Part shown: in pieces, positions 54,687 through 64,000 of the stretch | How positions within the stretch are numbered: position 1 is the first letter of the stretch | Layout of the letters: each line of letters begins with the position of its first letter | Assembly: GCA_029449245.1 (NCBI GenBank) | Contig: JANATF010000001.1 | Location: 3,968,001-4,032,000, forward strand | Length of the DNA stretch: 64,000 nucleotides | Reading direction: 5' to 3' | Source: Mortierella alpina | Taxonomy: Eukaryota > Mortierellomycota > Mortierellomycetes > Mortierellales > Mortierellaceae | Translations under genes and position numbers: made by a program | Notes under the pieces: generated by a model | The model's input: the letters and a program-made list of their open reading frames with translations, nothing else | The model's database searches: none | Told to the model about the DNA's origin: nothing

Positions 54687-56696
54687 ATGACCGTACCGGA
54701 GCTCACTCCTGAAAACGCCCAGTTCCGAGACTTGGGCGATGGCACTCGCCACCTGCGTAAGCCCGGCGAGGGCATCTTCAGTTGGCAGGCTCGTCGTCTC
54801 ACCAACACACGCACGTTCGCGTCGCTCGACCACGAGTCCGAGACCTCTCAGATGAAGAGGGTCCTGACCGTGAAGGATCTGAGTGCCATGGGCGTCGGTG
54901 CCATTATCGGCACGGGTATCTTTGTTCTCACTGGTAAGCTTTTTTGCTCTGCTTTTAGCCTTTCTAAAGAAAAGGCTGCAGTAGACGCCTTCCTCCAGCT
55001 GCATCCACGCAACAACAACAAAATAATCTAAGAACTATGCTATTGTGCGTCGCTTCGCGTTATTGACGTCCAAATCTTTCTCGTTTTGCTTTGTGTACGC
55101 CCTCCGTCATACGTTGCGCGCATTTTTTTTTTCCCTCGCACCGAAAAAAAAAAATAGGTGTGGTTGCTCATGAGAAGGCAGGACCCGCTGTCTGTGTCTC
55201 ATTTGTGATTGCTGCTATTGTCGCCGGTCTTGCTGCTATGTCCTATGCCGAGATGGCCTGTCTGGTCCCCATTGCCGGAAGTGCTTATACTTACACCTAT
55301 GCTACCTGCGGAGAACTTATGGCCTGGATCATCGGTTGGGATCTGTAAGAGACCGCAGCGTGTTGCTAAAGTAACAATCATGCACACATCAGCCATTTGC
55401 TTGCGGTTTGCTGATACCTCTCCTTGTACTCTCGTTGTCTTGTGGTTTGATTGTCTTAGTATTCTTGAGTACCTCGTCGGAGCAGCTACAGTCTCGGTTG
55501 GGTTCTCTCACTACCTCAACGCGTTCTTTCAGGATGCGTTTGGTTGGCAAGCCGATTCCAAGCTGATGACTGCACCCTTCAGATACAAGAACGACTCTTT
55601 CAGTTTGACCGGAGATTGGTTCTCGCTGCCATCGTTCATCATCGTCCTCGTCCTCACCTTCCTCCTCTGCAGAGGTGTCAAGTCCTCAGCCCGTGTCAAC
55701 AACGTCCTCGTCGTCGTGAAGCTGGTTGTCATTATCGTCTTCATCTTTGGTGCCTGCAGATGGGTCGACATGGACAACTTCAAGCCATTCATTCCCCCAA
55801 ACACGGGCAAGTTTGGCGAGTTTGGAGGCTCGGGTGTTCTGCGAGGAGCTACAGTCGTCTTCTTTGCCTTTATTGGTTTCGATGCAATCAGCACAGCCGC
55901 TCAGGAGGCACGCAACCCCCAACGCGATCTTCCCATCGGTATCGGCATCTCGCTCATCTCCTGCACAGTTCTCTACATCGCCACCAGTATCGTCATGCTC
56001 GGTGTTGTCAACTACACAGAGATTGCCGGTGAAGGCAAGCAGGCACCCTTCCAGGTCACTGCTGCTGCTACTGGACAAAAGTGGCTTTCCATCTTTTGTG
56101 AAGTCGGTATCTTGGCTGGGTTGGTCTCTGTCATGTTGGTCCTCTTGATCGGACAGCCCCGTATTTTCTTCTCCATGGCCGTTGATGGTCTCTTCCCCCA
56201 GGTTGCTGCCAAGCTTCACCCAAAGTACAAGACCCCAGTGATGACAACAGCCATTGCAGGAGTGATCTGCGCTGCTGCAGGAGGCATGTTCCCCGTCGAT
56301 CTGCTGGCCGATCTGACCTCGGTCGGAACCCTCTTTGCCTTCTTCTTGGTCCATTGCTCGGTCCTCATCCTCCGTTGGCGCGAGCCCGACCGCCCTCGTC
56401 GCTTCAAGGTCCCTCTCGGACCCGTCTTCCCCATTCTGGGCGCTCTCAGCTGTGTTGGTTTGATTGCTGTCGACTCTGTGTCGGCCATTATCCGTCTGGT
56501 GATCTGGTTGGCCATCGGCTTGGTCTTCTATGCTTTGTACGGTTCCAGATACTCTCGTCTCAATAACCCTGAGCGGTATGCCCATGAGACCACGCCCATG
56601 GAGGTTGTGGGTGAACGCCAGCACACCCATCTTGAGGTCAAGGAGAACGAAACTCCCTTGTACTCCTCTACCACACCCGCTGAGACCAAGGTCTAA
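54687..56696 (+). CDS. cationic amino-acid transporter (CAT/APC superfamily), 3 exons, 556 aa
   Basis: Exons 54687-54933, 55158-55344 and 55460-56696, in phase. After a ~65-residue cytosolic N-terminus ([20 protein letters not shown]) the first helix shows the APC signature [20 protein letters not shown]. It is followed by [20 protein letters not shown] and [19 protein letters not shown]. Later landmarks are [28 protein letters not shown] and [11 protein letters not shown]. This pattern matches the animal SLC7A1-4, plant CAT and bacterial YfnA branch rather than the yeast Gap1/Can1 (YAT) branch. It should be a plasma- or vacuolar-membrane transporter of basic or broad amino acids. About 12-14 helices are expected from the hydrophobic segments. 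The exact substrate cannot be read from sequence. Confidence 0.9.
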
Positions 56697-57042
56697 AAGA
56701 AAACAAAGCGTTTTCGCTCCAAAAAGCTCTCTCTTTTCTGTATCATAAAAAACAGTTCCAACATTTGCGTAATAAAAGTACTATTTTGCTAAGCGACATT
56801 GTTTGTCCATCCTTCGTGTTGTGTCTATGACTTGTCTGCCGCCATGCGCGCGACAATCGATGTCTTTATCGTGCCAAGGTGTTGATCTTGATGCAGTCTG
56901 CATTCCAGGACTAGACGGGAAAATTGTTCCCGCAGATGCGCATCCAGGTCCCGAGAACCTGTGAGTGCCTCCATTGTCGACTTTGTCTCTATCAGGACTT
57001 GGTCATCTAAGCGACATAAAGAAAAAAGGGAGCACCAAACTG
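56697..57042. other. convergent 3' spacer
   Basis: About 350 bp between the CAT transporter (+) and the J-domain protein (-). AATAAAA at about 56770 fits a polyadenylation signal for the transporter. No gene seen. Confidence 0.55.
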
Positions 57043-58091
57043 TCAGAAATGTAATGCTCCTTTGGCATGGTACAGAACCGGAATACCCCCTCTCACAAAG
57101 TCATAAGGGTGCTGTAAAAAAAAAAAGCAGTGGATTTCTTTACTTGACGCTGTAGTGAGGTCTTCCAGTCGCTTTAGCCATTCCTTTGACGATCCCGAGA
57201 TTTTTGGTTTGTTGTCGTTACTGGGCCAGAGAATAGGCCCGACCTGAGGGATAGCAATGGCTGTCGAAAGGTAGATTTGACGGAGGATGACAATTTGTTC
57301 AAACGTCACTCTGTGGGGCATGAGCCAGCCCAGGATCTGGTTCGGACTCGTGTTCTGGACCATGGACAATTCCAAGAGTCCAATGGCTGCCAGGAGTATA
57401 TATCGCCAGTATCGGCCGTAGGTGGCCTTGCCCAACCAACCCATGAGCATCAGCACTGCGATCGTGGTCCCGTACATGACAAAGATCTCGTTGAACCCGT
57501 TCCTGAGGTAGTCCTTGGCGGTCTGGCAGGTCGTACATTTGAACGAGGCGGGACCGAACCAGTCGTAGGCCTGTCGAAGGATAGGGTCGGACAGGACTTC
57601 ATGAGCTGCTCTTATCCTGACAAAGACGTCTTTTTTTTTTATTAAACAAGAAGCCAGCTGTTAGCGGGTTGAGCGCCGTCCGGGGCTTCTGAGAGACTGT
57701 GGTTTCAAGCCCTTTAGAAGAGGGCAGGAGGGGAGAGTTTACCTGCACCGGCGTCTCCAACCTTGTCCGGGTGGTACTGCAGAGATGCTTTTCTGAAGTT
57801 TGTCTTTAGCTGTTTCTGAGTGAAGGAATGGAAGCCGAGATCCAAGACGTTGTAATGGCTGGGCTCTAATGCACGATCGACGTTTCGGATCAGATAGAGG
57901 AGGTAGACGAGGATGACTCCACAGAGGATCAAGTTGCGGTCGCGGGTGTGCTTGGCAGATCCACGGGGAGGGATGGCGGCAGACTTGGTTGAGTATCGAA
58001 ATGAATACCAGAGAGTGTGCAGGGTATTGGTGACGAAGGTGGGCACGACTGCCCAGCCGACGATCCCTGCGAAAGTCTCTTGATAAACCAT
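57043..58091 (-). CDS. ER membrane J-domain protein, 2 exons, 311 aa
   Basis: Exons 58091-57743 and 57629-57043, in phase 1; the second begins after an A-rich AAAAAG acceptor. An N-terminal hydrophobic segment (ETFAGIVGWAVVPTFV) and a second one (LILCGVILVYLLYLI) precede a J domain. The J domain has HYNVLDLG, FRKASLQYHPDKVGDAG (HPD motif present) and RAAHEVLSDPILRQAYDWFG. More helices follow (IAVLMLMGWLG, YILLAAIGLLELSMV). Membrane-bound J proteins of this layout recruit ER Hsp70 (Kar2/BiP). It lacks the Brl domain of Sec63, and Erj5-like proteins are a nearer comparison. The last ~30 codons are uncertain: a T-rich tract plus ACAG looks like an acceptor, so the C-terminus may be spliced differently. 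Confidence 0.8.
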
Positions 58092-58410
58092 ACTATTTTT
58101 GCATAGGTTGCTCTTGAATGGGTGTTATGAATGACTGATGGAGACAAAGAGCAAATGAGCAGTGTGAATGAGAAGGAATTGCATTTTATAGGAGAGGAGG
58201 GGTGAACAGCGCTTTTTGGAGGTGGGAAGAGGGGTGGGTGGGGGGTGTGAAGGACGATGGGAGAGATGGATAGGAGGCGCGTCCGCTCTTAGGAGGCCTG
58301 CATGTTGTCTATGTGTGAACGTGTGTCTGAGTGGGGTGTGAGGTTGAGTGTGTATGTAGACGACGTGTCCTTGGTCTGTGCTTTGCGCCTGATCGTAGGG
58401 GTGTGCAGCT

Positions 58411-58441
<31 letters not shown>

Positions 58442-59590
58442 GAGTTCCCGAGCACTATAGCATGCGGATGGGCTGGGGCACAAGAGATAATCGATAACGG
58501 CCCCATTCAAGATCTGGCGCTGTCCATCTGGATAAGCAACCCATGTTGCTGGCGCTATCGGCTGCTTTTAGAAAGAATCGGCAGAGGTGGACAGCACGGA
58601 TGGTTACTTCCTGTTGGTGCAGTTCATCAAAATGAGCAAAGATCGCCCAGCAAGCACGCCATGTGAGCACACAGAGGGCGTGCTTTTCTGCAATTGTGTA
58701 TACACAGCTCACAATGCAATGGATAGATAGGGGGCAGAAACTGTGGTCCAACGTAAGTACATGTGCATGTACTGTACATGCTTGTGCATGACCAGTAGTA
58801 GATCATCTGGTACCTTCGTTTAGACCTCGGAATGGAGAGGACTCCCGAGGCATTCTCTGCACTCGCTCTGTTGCGTTTCAGCCCACTCATTCCCAGACAC
58901 GGCGATCGGTGCTACTGCCATGGACCCTTTGTTTCTTTCTCTTTCACTGTGTTGTGAACAAGTGAAGGAGGACAGTCTTGCTTGTTGCTGCGATGCATGC
59001 GTGAGGCATGCGAGGCCATCTGCATACAGCACTCTGTGTCCCCCGTTCCCGGCCTCGTCGTCCCCATTGTCTAGTATGGTAACGTCGACGCTTGTGTCTC
59101 TGCACACGCACTAAAGGTGGTTTTTTAATCCTCCGTCGAGTGTCACTTGGCTCAGGATCGTTGTCGGCGGCTAAACCGCTGCCTGCAGCTGCACTCTAAA
59201 TTGAATTGTGCAGCAACGTTCGCCCTCCGATTTGCTCCTGAGGGCATCATCGGCGTTCAGTTTGCCGTTGGAGTCATATCGGTCTCTTGTCCTTGCTGAG
59301 TCTTCACCACACTCTTTACACTCTTCTTCACACTCTCTTCACACTCTCTTCACACTCTCCTTCCTTTCTCTCCACACTCGTCCTTCTCTAGCCCTTCGCT
59401 TTCTCTGTCTCCCCTCTCTTCTCTCTCGCTCTCACTCGCTCTCACTCGCTCATTTCTTCGCTCCTGCATTGCATCCACTATACCCTGCCGGGGCTGCCCA
59501 TTCGTGCCTCGTCTCCGCCTGATCCACTTTTTATTTCATTGATTGCCGTTCCCCGCAGACTTAACTACCTCCACCAGCGGGCAGGACAAG
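58092..59590. promoter_or_regulatory. divergent promoter region with A26 tract
   Basis: 1.5 kb between the J-domain gene (-) and the Rch1-like gene (+). It contains 26 A (58411-58436), ACATGT/GTACATG repeats (about 58755-58790), a CACACTCT tandem stretch (59310-59385) and a CT-rich leader. CCCCGCAG at about 59551-59558 looks like the acceptor of a 5' UTR intron. No gene seen. Confidence 0.55.
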
Positions 59591-61264
59591 ATGCAACATG
59601 AGCCCCCTGCAGCAGCTGCAGCTTCACCAGCGACGGACCTGTCCAATGTAGACTCTAGTCATCGCTCAGAACCCACCTCCATTGACTCTGCTGCCGTCTC
59701 TAAAAGCCCGCAGCACAAGCTTCTCCACGGGGCTAGTGCCTCGACCGATACCTCTAAAACGAGCCAGCTGGACATTCTCCCCGATACCAAGGAAGCGGGA
59801 GGCAGCAGTAACCGCCCGATCCACCATGACTCTATCATCGAGCTTTCGTCCTCCCCGGATCCATCATCGGGCACCGATGAGCTCACTGTCACAGAGCAGC
59901 CAGCGAAGGGAAAGGTGTCTTGGAAAACTAAGGCATGGGACCTGTGGATGAAGAACTGGTTCCTGTTGGGGCTCGTCGTGGTCATTATCCTCGCGCGCTA
60001 CTTTCCCGACTGGGGTAGGACGGGCGGCCCCATCCGGCCGGAGTACTCTGTCAAGTACGGGATCACCTCCTGCATCTTCTTGCTCTCGGGTCTATCACTC
60101 AAGACGAAGGATTTACTTATCTCGGCCATGAACTATCGCGCTCATCTTCTCGTTCAGTTGACATCGTTCATCGTCATCCCTTTGGTCGTCAAGGCCATCA
60201 CCTCTCTGATCGGACTCTCGGGCTTGAACGCCACTCTGTTGGCAGGTATGGCCGTTACCTCGGCCACCCCCACCACCATCTCATCCAATGTGGTCATGAC
60301 CGCCAACTCGGGCGGAAACGAGTCCTTGGCGCTGTTCAATGCTGCCCTTGGAAACCTGCTTGGAGTCTTTATCTCGCCCCTCATCGTCCTTATTCTGCTG
60401 CATTCGACACCACAAACACCCTCTGGCAAGCATGGACTTGACTATGCGACCATTCTGCGTGATCTTGGAACGACCATCCTGGTGCCTATCCTTGTAGGCC
60501 AGATCTACTTGTACTTTTTCCCTAAATCGATCGCCTGGGCCAAGAAGAAGGTCCATTTCCCGACATTGAACAGCTCTTGTCTCTTGATCCTGGTGTGGAC
60601 AGTGTTCTGTGATGCCTTTTACAACGACACATTCGCATCCGTGTCCGCAGGCGAGATCATTGCCATAGGAGCACTGCAGGCAGTGACATTTTGGATCATG
60701 ACCTTCTTCCTGGGATTCGTTGCACGCGTGCGCCCCGCAAAACTTCGTATCCTCAAGATCATGGACGAGAATGAGCAGGAAAAAAAGCGCCAGGAGGCAC
60801 AATTGGAGCAGCAGCAAGACGATGCGTCGATTAGAACCTTTTCTGCTGTGACCAATGGCTTGTCCCTCCCTCGAACCGCTGTTCAGCGGTTTGCAGAGCC
60901 CCTGTCCAAGAAGGACACCGTGGCCATCTTGTTCTGTGGAGCAACTAAATCGGTGGCTATGGGTATCCCTATGATCAAGATCTTGTACTCGAGCAGCACA
61001 GGGTCTGCGTTGGCAGGACTGTTGGCCACACCATTGTTGATCTATCATGTGGAGCAGCTATTCAGTGGTGCCTTTATGGTCGGCTGGCTCAAGAAATGGG
61101 TCGGTCGCGGTGAGGAGACGCTCGAGACGTTTGAGACGCGACAACTTTCAACGAGGGAGGGACCCCAGACAGCGGGACAGGGGACTCAGGATCGAACGCA
61201 TAATTTCTTGGCGGCGACCACGTCCACGTCCAGTTCGCTGAGTGTTAACGAAAAGAAGAACTGA
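59591..61264 (+). CDS. SLC10A7/Rch1-type membrane protein, 557 aa
   Basis: Single coding exon from ATG 59591 (MQHEPP), the first in-frame ATG; an upstream TTG is not a likely start. Residues 1-110 are polar and disordered. Then come about ten helices of the bile-acid:sodium symporter (SBF) fold: WFLLGLVVVIILARYFPDWG, GITSCIFLLSGLSLKTKDL, LAGMAVTSATPTTISSNVVM, TANSGGNESLALFNAALGNL and FCGATKSVAMGIPMI. These match fungal Rch1 and animal SLC10A7. The group regulates calcium homeostasis (Rch1 limits calcium uptake at the plasma membrane; SLC10A7 affects Golgi/ER calcium). A cytosolic loop of about 60 residues with EKKRQEAQLEQQQ divides the helices, longer than in the human protein. The C-terminal tail is Thr/Ser-rich. 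Confidence 0.9.
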   Translation: MQHEPPAAAAASPATDLSNVDSSHRSEPTSIDSAAVSKSPQHKLLHGASASTDTSKTSQLDILPDTKEAGGSSNRPIHHDSIIELSSSPDPSSGTDELTVTEQPAKGKVSWKTKAWDLWMKNWFLLGLVVVIILARYFPDWGRTGGPIRPEYSVKYGITSCIFLLSGLSLKTKDLLISAMNYRAHLLVQLTSFIVIPLVVKAITSLIGLSGLNATLLAGMAVTSATPTTISSNVVMTANSGGNESLALFNAALGNLLGVFISPLIVLILLHSTPQTPSGKHGLDYATILRDLGTTILVPILVGQIYLYFFPKSIAWAKKKVHFPTLNSSCLLILVWTVFCDAFYNDTFASVSAGEIIAIGALQAVTFWIMTFFLGFVARVRPAKLRILKIMDENEQEKKRQEAQLEQQQDDASIRTFSAVTNGLSLPRTAVQRFAEPLSKKDTVAILFCGATKSVAMGIPMIKILYSSSTGSALAGLLATPLLIYHVEQLFSGAFMVGWLKKWVGRGEETLETFETRQLSTREGPQTAGQGTQDRTHNFLAATTSTSSSLSVNEKKN

Positions 61265-61732
61265 GCGTCCCGAAAAAAAAAGTTGCTGCTGCTACTACCA
61301 CATGGGCCATCTTCCCATTTACAGCGCCATTTGTGCGTTAGTCTTTTTCTCTCTCTCTCCCTCTCCGCTCATCTGCATCCCCATGCCATCATCTTTTAGA
61401 CATCTATCAATAGTACTTTAATAGCGCCTCCATCATGCAGACATGCGCCTGCATTATACATAAAAGACGGCCCACTTGGCTTTGTACACTCTTTTAAAAA
61501 AATGGATACGTTAGGCAAACCGACGTGCTTGAGGCACCAGGATCCACTAACCCATTTGGCATACTCTTGCCAATGGGGGATGGGTAAAGCCGCTAGATAT
61601 TCAGTTGTGCTACAGTACTCTCTCGTACTTTCTTACTGACTAAAGAAAATCTAAAAAAAAAAAGAAAAAAAAAAAAGAGAAGTGTCGCACTATCTCCTGA
61701 ACGATGCTGCCTTAACTGTTGGTAATAGTTCC
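61265..61732. other. convergent spacer; left part of a duplicated segment
   Basis: About 470 bp. The part from about 61525 is related to 63426-63688: shared CAGGATCC, AAGCCGC, ATTCAGTTGTGC, an A-rich tract and a CTCCTGACGAT-like stretch. It is therefore the 3' flank of a duplicated secreted-protein gene. Confidence 0.7.
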
Positions 61733-62101
61733 CTATGAATCTACTTGTGGGCACGCGCACGGATACCTCTCCCTTCTCTCAGCTTTATCTTTGAACAATA
61801 TGTCACGCTTGCACATGAATCTGTAGTCGTCCAACTCGACGTCTCTATCGAGGTCGGATGGTGCGGCTCCGGGTTCGTAGCAGGTGAGGCCGCAACCGGT
61901 CAATTTTTTATAGAATGCAAGTGCATGTTCACTGCCTTCTATACCACAACCGTTTTCACACCTGAACTCGCCGAAACTATCGGAAAAATATTTGAATCTG
62001 CATACATCCTTGGACACGCATGGTGCTGATGCTGGTGTTGCTGCTTGAACGGAAGCAAGAAGCGTAAAAGTGACCAGGAAGATTGCAGATGCCTTGACCA
62101 T
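61733..62101 (-). CDS. small secreted nine-cysteine protein, copy A, 122 aa
   Basis: ATG 62101 starts a signal peptide (VKASAIFLVTFTLLASVQA, about residues 2-20). The mature part has nine cysteines in the order C-x5-C, then C-x3-C, C-x3-C, C and C-x-C at the end (PCACP). It is acidic in the middle and basic near the end. I recognise no named family. Short secreted cysteine-rich proteins of fungi include effectors and surface or defence proteins, but nothing here selects among them. A paralogue on the same strand (from 63689 to the window end) has the same cysteine spacing in most of the chain. Odd cysteine number suggests one free thiol or a dimer. Confidence 0.75.
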   Translation of the reverse strand: MVKASAIFLVTFTLLASVQAATPASAPCVSKDVCRFKYFSDSFGEFRCENGCGIEGSEHALAFYKKLTGCGLTCYEPGAAPSDLDRDVELDDYRFMCKRDILFKDKAERRERYPCACPQVDS

Positions 62102-63688
62102 TGTTGCTATTACTGCCAAATAAAAAAAAATGGAAGAAAGGTTCAGTTTTGAGTCTTGGAGATAGAAGACTCAGACTTCATTCTTGGATAGTTCAATCCG
62201 CAGGACGATAGTCGCTACACTACATTCGTTGGGAGAGTAGTAGAAGCAGTAGTGTGTGTGTGTGTGCTTTGGGTTTGTGGAGCGAAAGGACGTGTATGTT
62301 AGTTCGAATGTAGGTTGTTGGAGCTACAGTGCCATTTTATAGATCTGCAGGTCCATTCTTTAGAATTCATTTCCACCGAGTATTTTTTTTTTTACGTCAG
62401 AAAGTAGACTTGGAATGCGAACAAAGGAAACAAAAGTTGAAATGTGATGGCATCAAGGAACCAGGCATGCTTTTTCATAAACTGGAATGAAGAGTGCGAC
62501 CCATGGAGCAGTGGTCCAGCCTTTGCAAAAACAGGACCTGCTTCATAGAATGGCGTGAGATGATTCATGGTGTCATGTTCAACCATGGTGAAAAGATTGG
62601 GAGGAACAGAGAGGAACGCTCTGCCTTTTGCCCCTTGTACTCGGTACAGTGGTAAGCCGAACATAAAGCAGCTATTACGAGAGACAAGGATGTTGGAACA
62701 TCATGTTGTGAGGTAGAAAGGTGCCAATGTTCACGAAGCCATGATAATAATGGCCAGAGCGCATTAGCGCGTATGCATATACATATAGATGCGTGAAAAA
62801 AGGGTATAATCTCACAATGAGTCGACGCTATTCCGTCCTTAACTATCCCCCCATGCTATCAGTGGTGATGGGATTCCTCCATGTGCATCCCGCAGCGCTA
62901 TTGCAACTTTGCAACTTTGGTCTTCAAGGTTACCTTTGCGCACTAGATCAATGCCTCGCCACTCACAAGCGCCTAGTATTTGAAAGTTGCACTTTGATGA
63001 CATCCAGCACCTCGCGCAGGAAGCAAATGAGATCTCAAAACACCGCAAGAGTCTGCGCCCACTGACACGGCTAGAGTGAGCCATGTGAAAAAGAGCATAG
63101 GTTCTTAACAATGACGGTAGTGCACAGTGGCGACAGTAGGTTTTTTTAACCAAAGCAACCTCGTCAATTGCGTAGGATGAATGCGATCATGCTCATGAGA
63201 GAAAGCTGAACTGAATCACATAGACTGCACAAGAGTGGGAGAGCAAACACGGAGGGTAGTGGACGGAGAGCAATCTGCATTGCCAAGGAAAAGTGACTTT
63301 ACGCGTCTGTTTGCAAAATATACATCAATGGCATGTCTACGCGTGGGTCCATACAGAGCGTTCCTGAAATCGCCGCATGGCGCACGCTCGTCGTTTACGT
63401 GGAAAATGAAATATATGTATACATCGTGCTTAAGAAACAGGATCCGCGAACCCGTCAGCATGCCTTCGCGAAGTAGGGGAGGGGTCAAGCCGCCGGTGAT
63501 TCAGTTGTGCCATCCGAGAGTCGTGCCACTTATCCCCAATGGCGCATGCGCGCGCGAAACGTACATGTTCAAGCAACTACAAAATGGGTTTTCAATGGCA
63601 CTCTCGAAAGTTCTTATTGACAAAAAAAAAAAAAAAAAAAAGCATCTCCTGACGATACCTCAGTTGTGGTAACAGTTCTCTATGGATT
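62102..63688. other. intergenic between the two secreted-protein paralogues
   Basis: 1.6 kb. The first ~250 bp are the promoter of copy A, with a GT microsatellite (about 62252-62266). A 90-codon minus-strand ORF (62664-62392) has a plausible composition but no family features or signal peptide; I leave it uncalled. An A20 run (63622-63641) and the duplicated 3' flank of copy B lie at the right end. Confidence 0.5.
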
Positions 63689-64000
63689 TTATGGCGGGCA
63701 GTCGCACTTATGCGTCTGTTTTCTGGCTCGATCGTCATCGAAATGAGGATTAAGCTTGCACTGTAATCTGAAGTTTCCATCACCTCCGACTGTGGGTTCT
63801 TTGCACTCCACGCCGCAGTTTGCACCCAACCTGTCTTTGAATTCTTTCGCATGTGTATGGCTTTCTTCATAGCAACCGTTTACACACTTGAACTGGTAGT
63901 CCCCGTTTTTGTCGACATATTCGAAACTGCATACATCCTTGGGTACGCATGATTCTGGTTGTTCTGCTTGAACGGAAGCAAGAAGCGCAAAAGTGACTAG
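63689..64000 (-). CDS. small secreted nine-cysteine protein, copy B (5' end beyond window)
   Basis: The stop codon is at 63691-63689 and the frame is open to the window edge at 64000, giving 103 residues. It starts inside the signal peptide (LVTFALLASVQA). Cysteine order equals copy A: CVPKDVC, KCVNGC, C-x3-C, QC, then KCDC. Shared non-cysteine residues (KDVC, NGC, the LLASVQA signal end) show common ancestry, while most surface positions differ. The missing part should be only about 9 codons with the start Met. Confidence 0.75.
   Translation of the reverse strand, partial: LVTFALLASVQAEQPESCVPKDVCSFEYVDKNGDYQFKCVNGCYEESHTHAKEFKDRLGANCGVECKEPTVGGDGNFRLQCKLNPHFDDDRARKQTHKCDCPP

Noticed and set aside
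55686-56630. 314-codon minus ORF opposite the CAT transporter
   Set aside because: Antisense of a membrane-protein exon; Asp/Glu/Gln-rich shadow with no domain.
1-64000. CRISPR arrays, operons or ribosome-binding sites
   Set aside because: The DNA is clearly eukaryotic (spliceosomal introns throughout). No regular direct-repeat/spacer array was seen; tandem repeats are microsatellites.

Overview
The window is nuclear DNA from a filamentous fungus. The genes are eukaryotic and rich in short introns (mostly 50-150 nt, GT-AG, GTAAGT-like donors, often a CTAAC-like branch point). They lie on both strands without operons, and the products are core fungal proteins (Vps1, condensin D2, Crm1, a Fet3-type ferroxidase, Rch1, a GPI-anchored NodB protein). 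High intron density and long CT/CA-rich leaders suggest an early-diverging lineage, most likely Mucoromycota and perhaps Mortierellomycotina. That placement is an inference from style and remembered family features; no search was run. Exon coordinates come from reading splice sites by eye, checking that phases agree across each junction, and comparing with remembered families.

Left part (1-18 kb): the last 19 codons of an RGG-tailed protein (+), RanBP1 (-), a small single-pass membrane protein with a C-terminal PY motif (+), a stand-alone Rib2-type riboflavin deaminase (-), the dynamin-like GTPase VPS1 (-, 13 exons), an F-box/LRR protein with polyQ (+), an SLC35-type nucleotide-sugar transporter (+), a pair of ~236 bp direct repeats, and COA4/CMC3 (-).

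Middle part (18-35 kb): condensin subunit 1 (-, 11 exons), an unrecognised 452-aa helical protein (-), exportin CRM1 (+, 18 exons, first coding exon only 6 nt), and a FET3-like multicopper ferroxidase (+) whose promoter carries three copies of an iron-responsive GATA-type site.

Right part (35-64 kb): two unusual multidomain proteins lie in tandem. The first (1304 aa) joins two cyclic-nucleotide-binding domains to an F-box and leucine-rich repeats and has five R-R-x-S motifs. The second (2349 aa) has three START-like lipid-binding domains, with introns at equivalent places in all three copies, and a membrane segment near the C-terminus. Then come a GPI-anchored NodB deacetylase homologue lacking one metal-ligand His, a 4.3 kb gene-poor stretch, a CAT-type amino-acid transporter (+), an ER J-domain membrane protein (-), an SLC10A7/Rch1 transporter (+), and two tandemly duplicated secreted nine-cysteine proteins (-), the second cut by the window end.

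The genes do not form one pathway. RanBP1 and CRM1 both serve Ran-dependent nuclear export but are 25 kb apart. The strongest candidates for undescribed biology are the cNMP-F-box-LRR fusion (a possible cyclic-nucleotide-gated SCF ligase substrate receptor) and the triple-START membrane protein.
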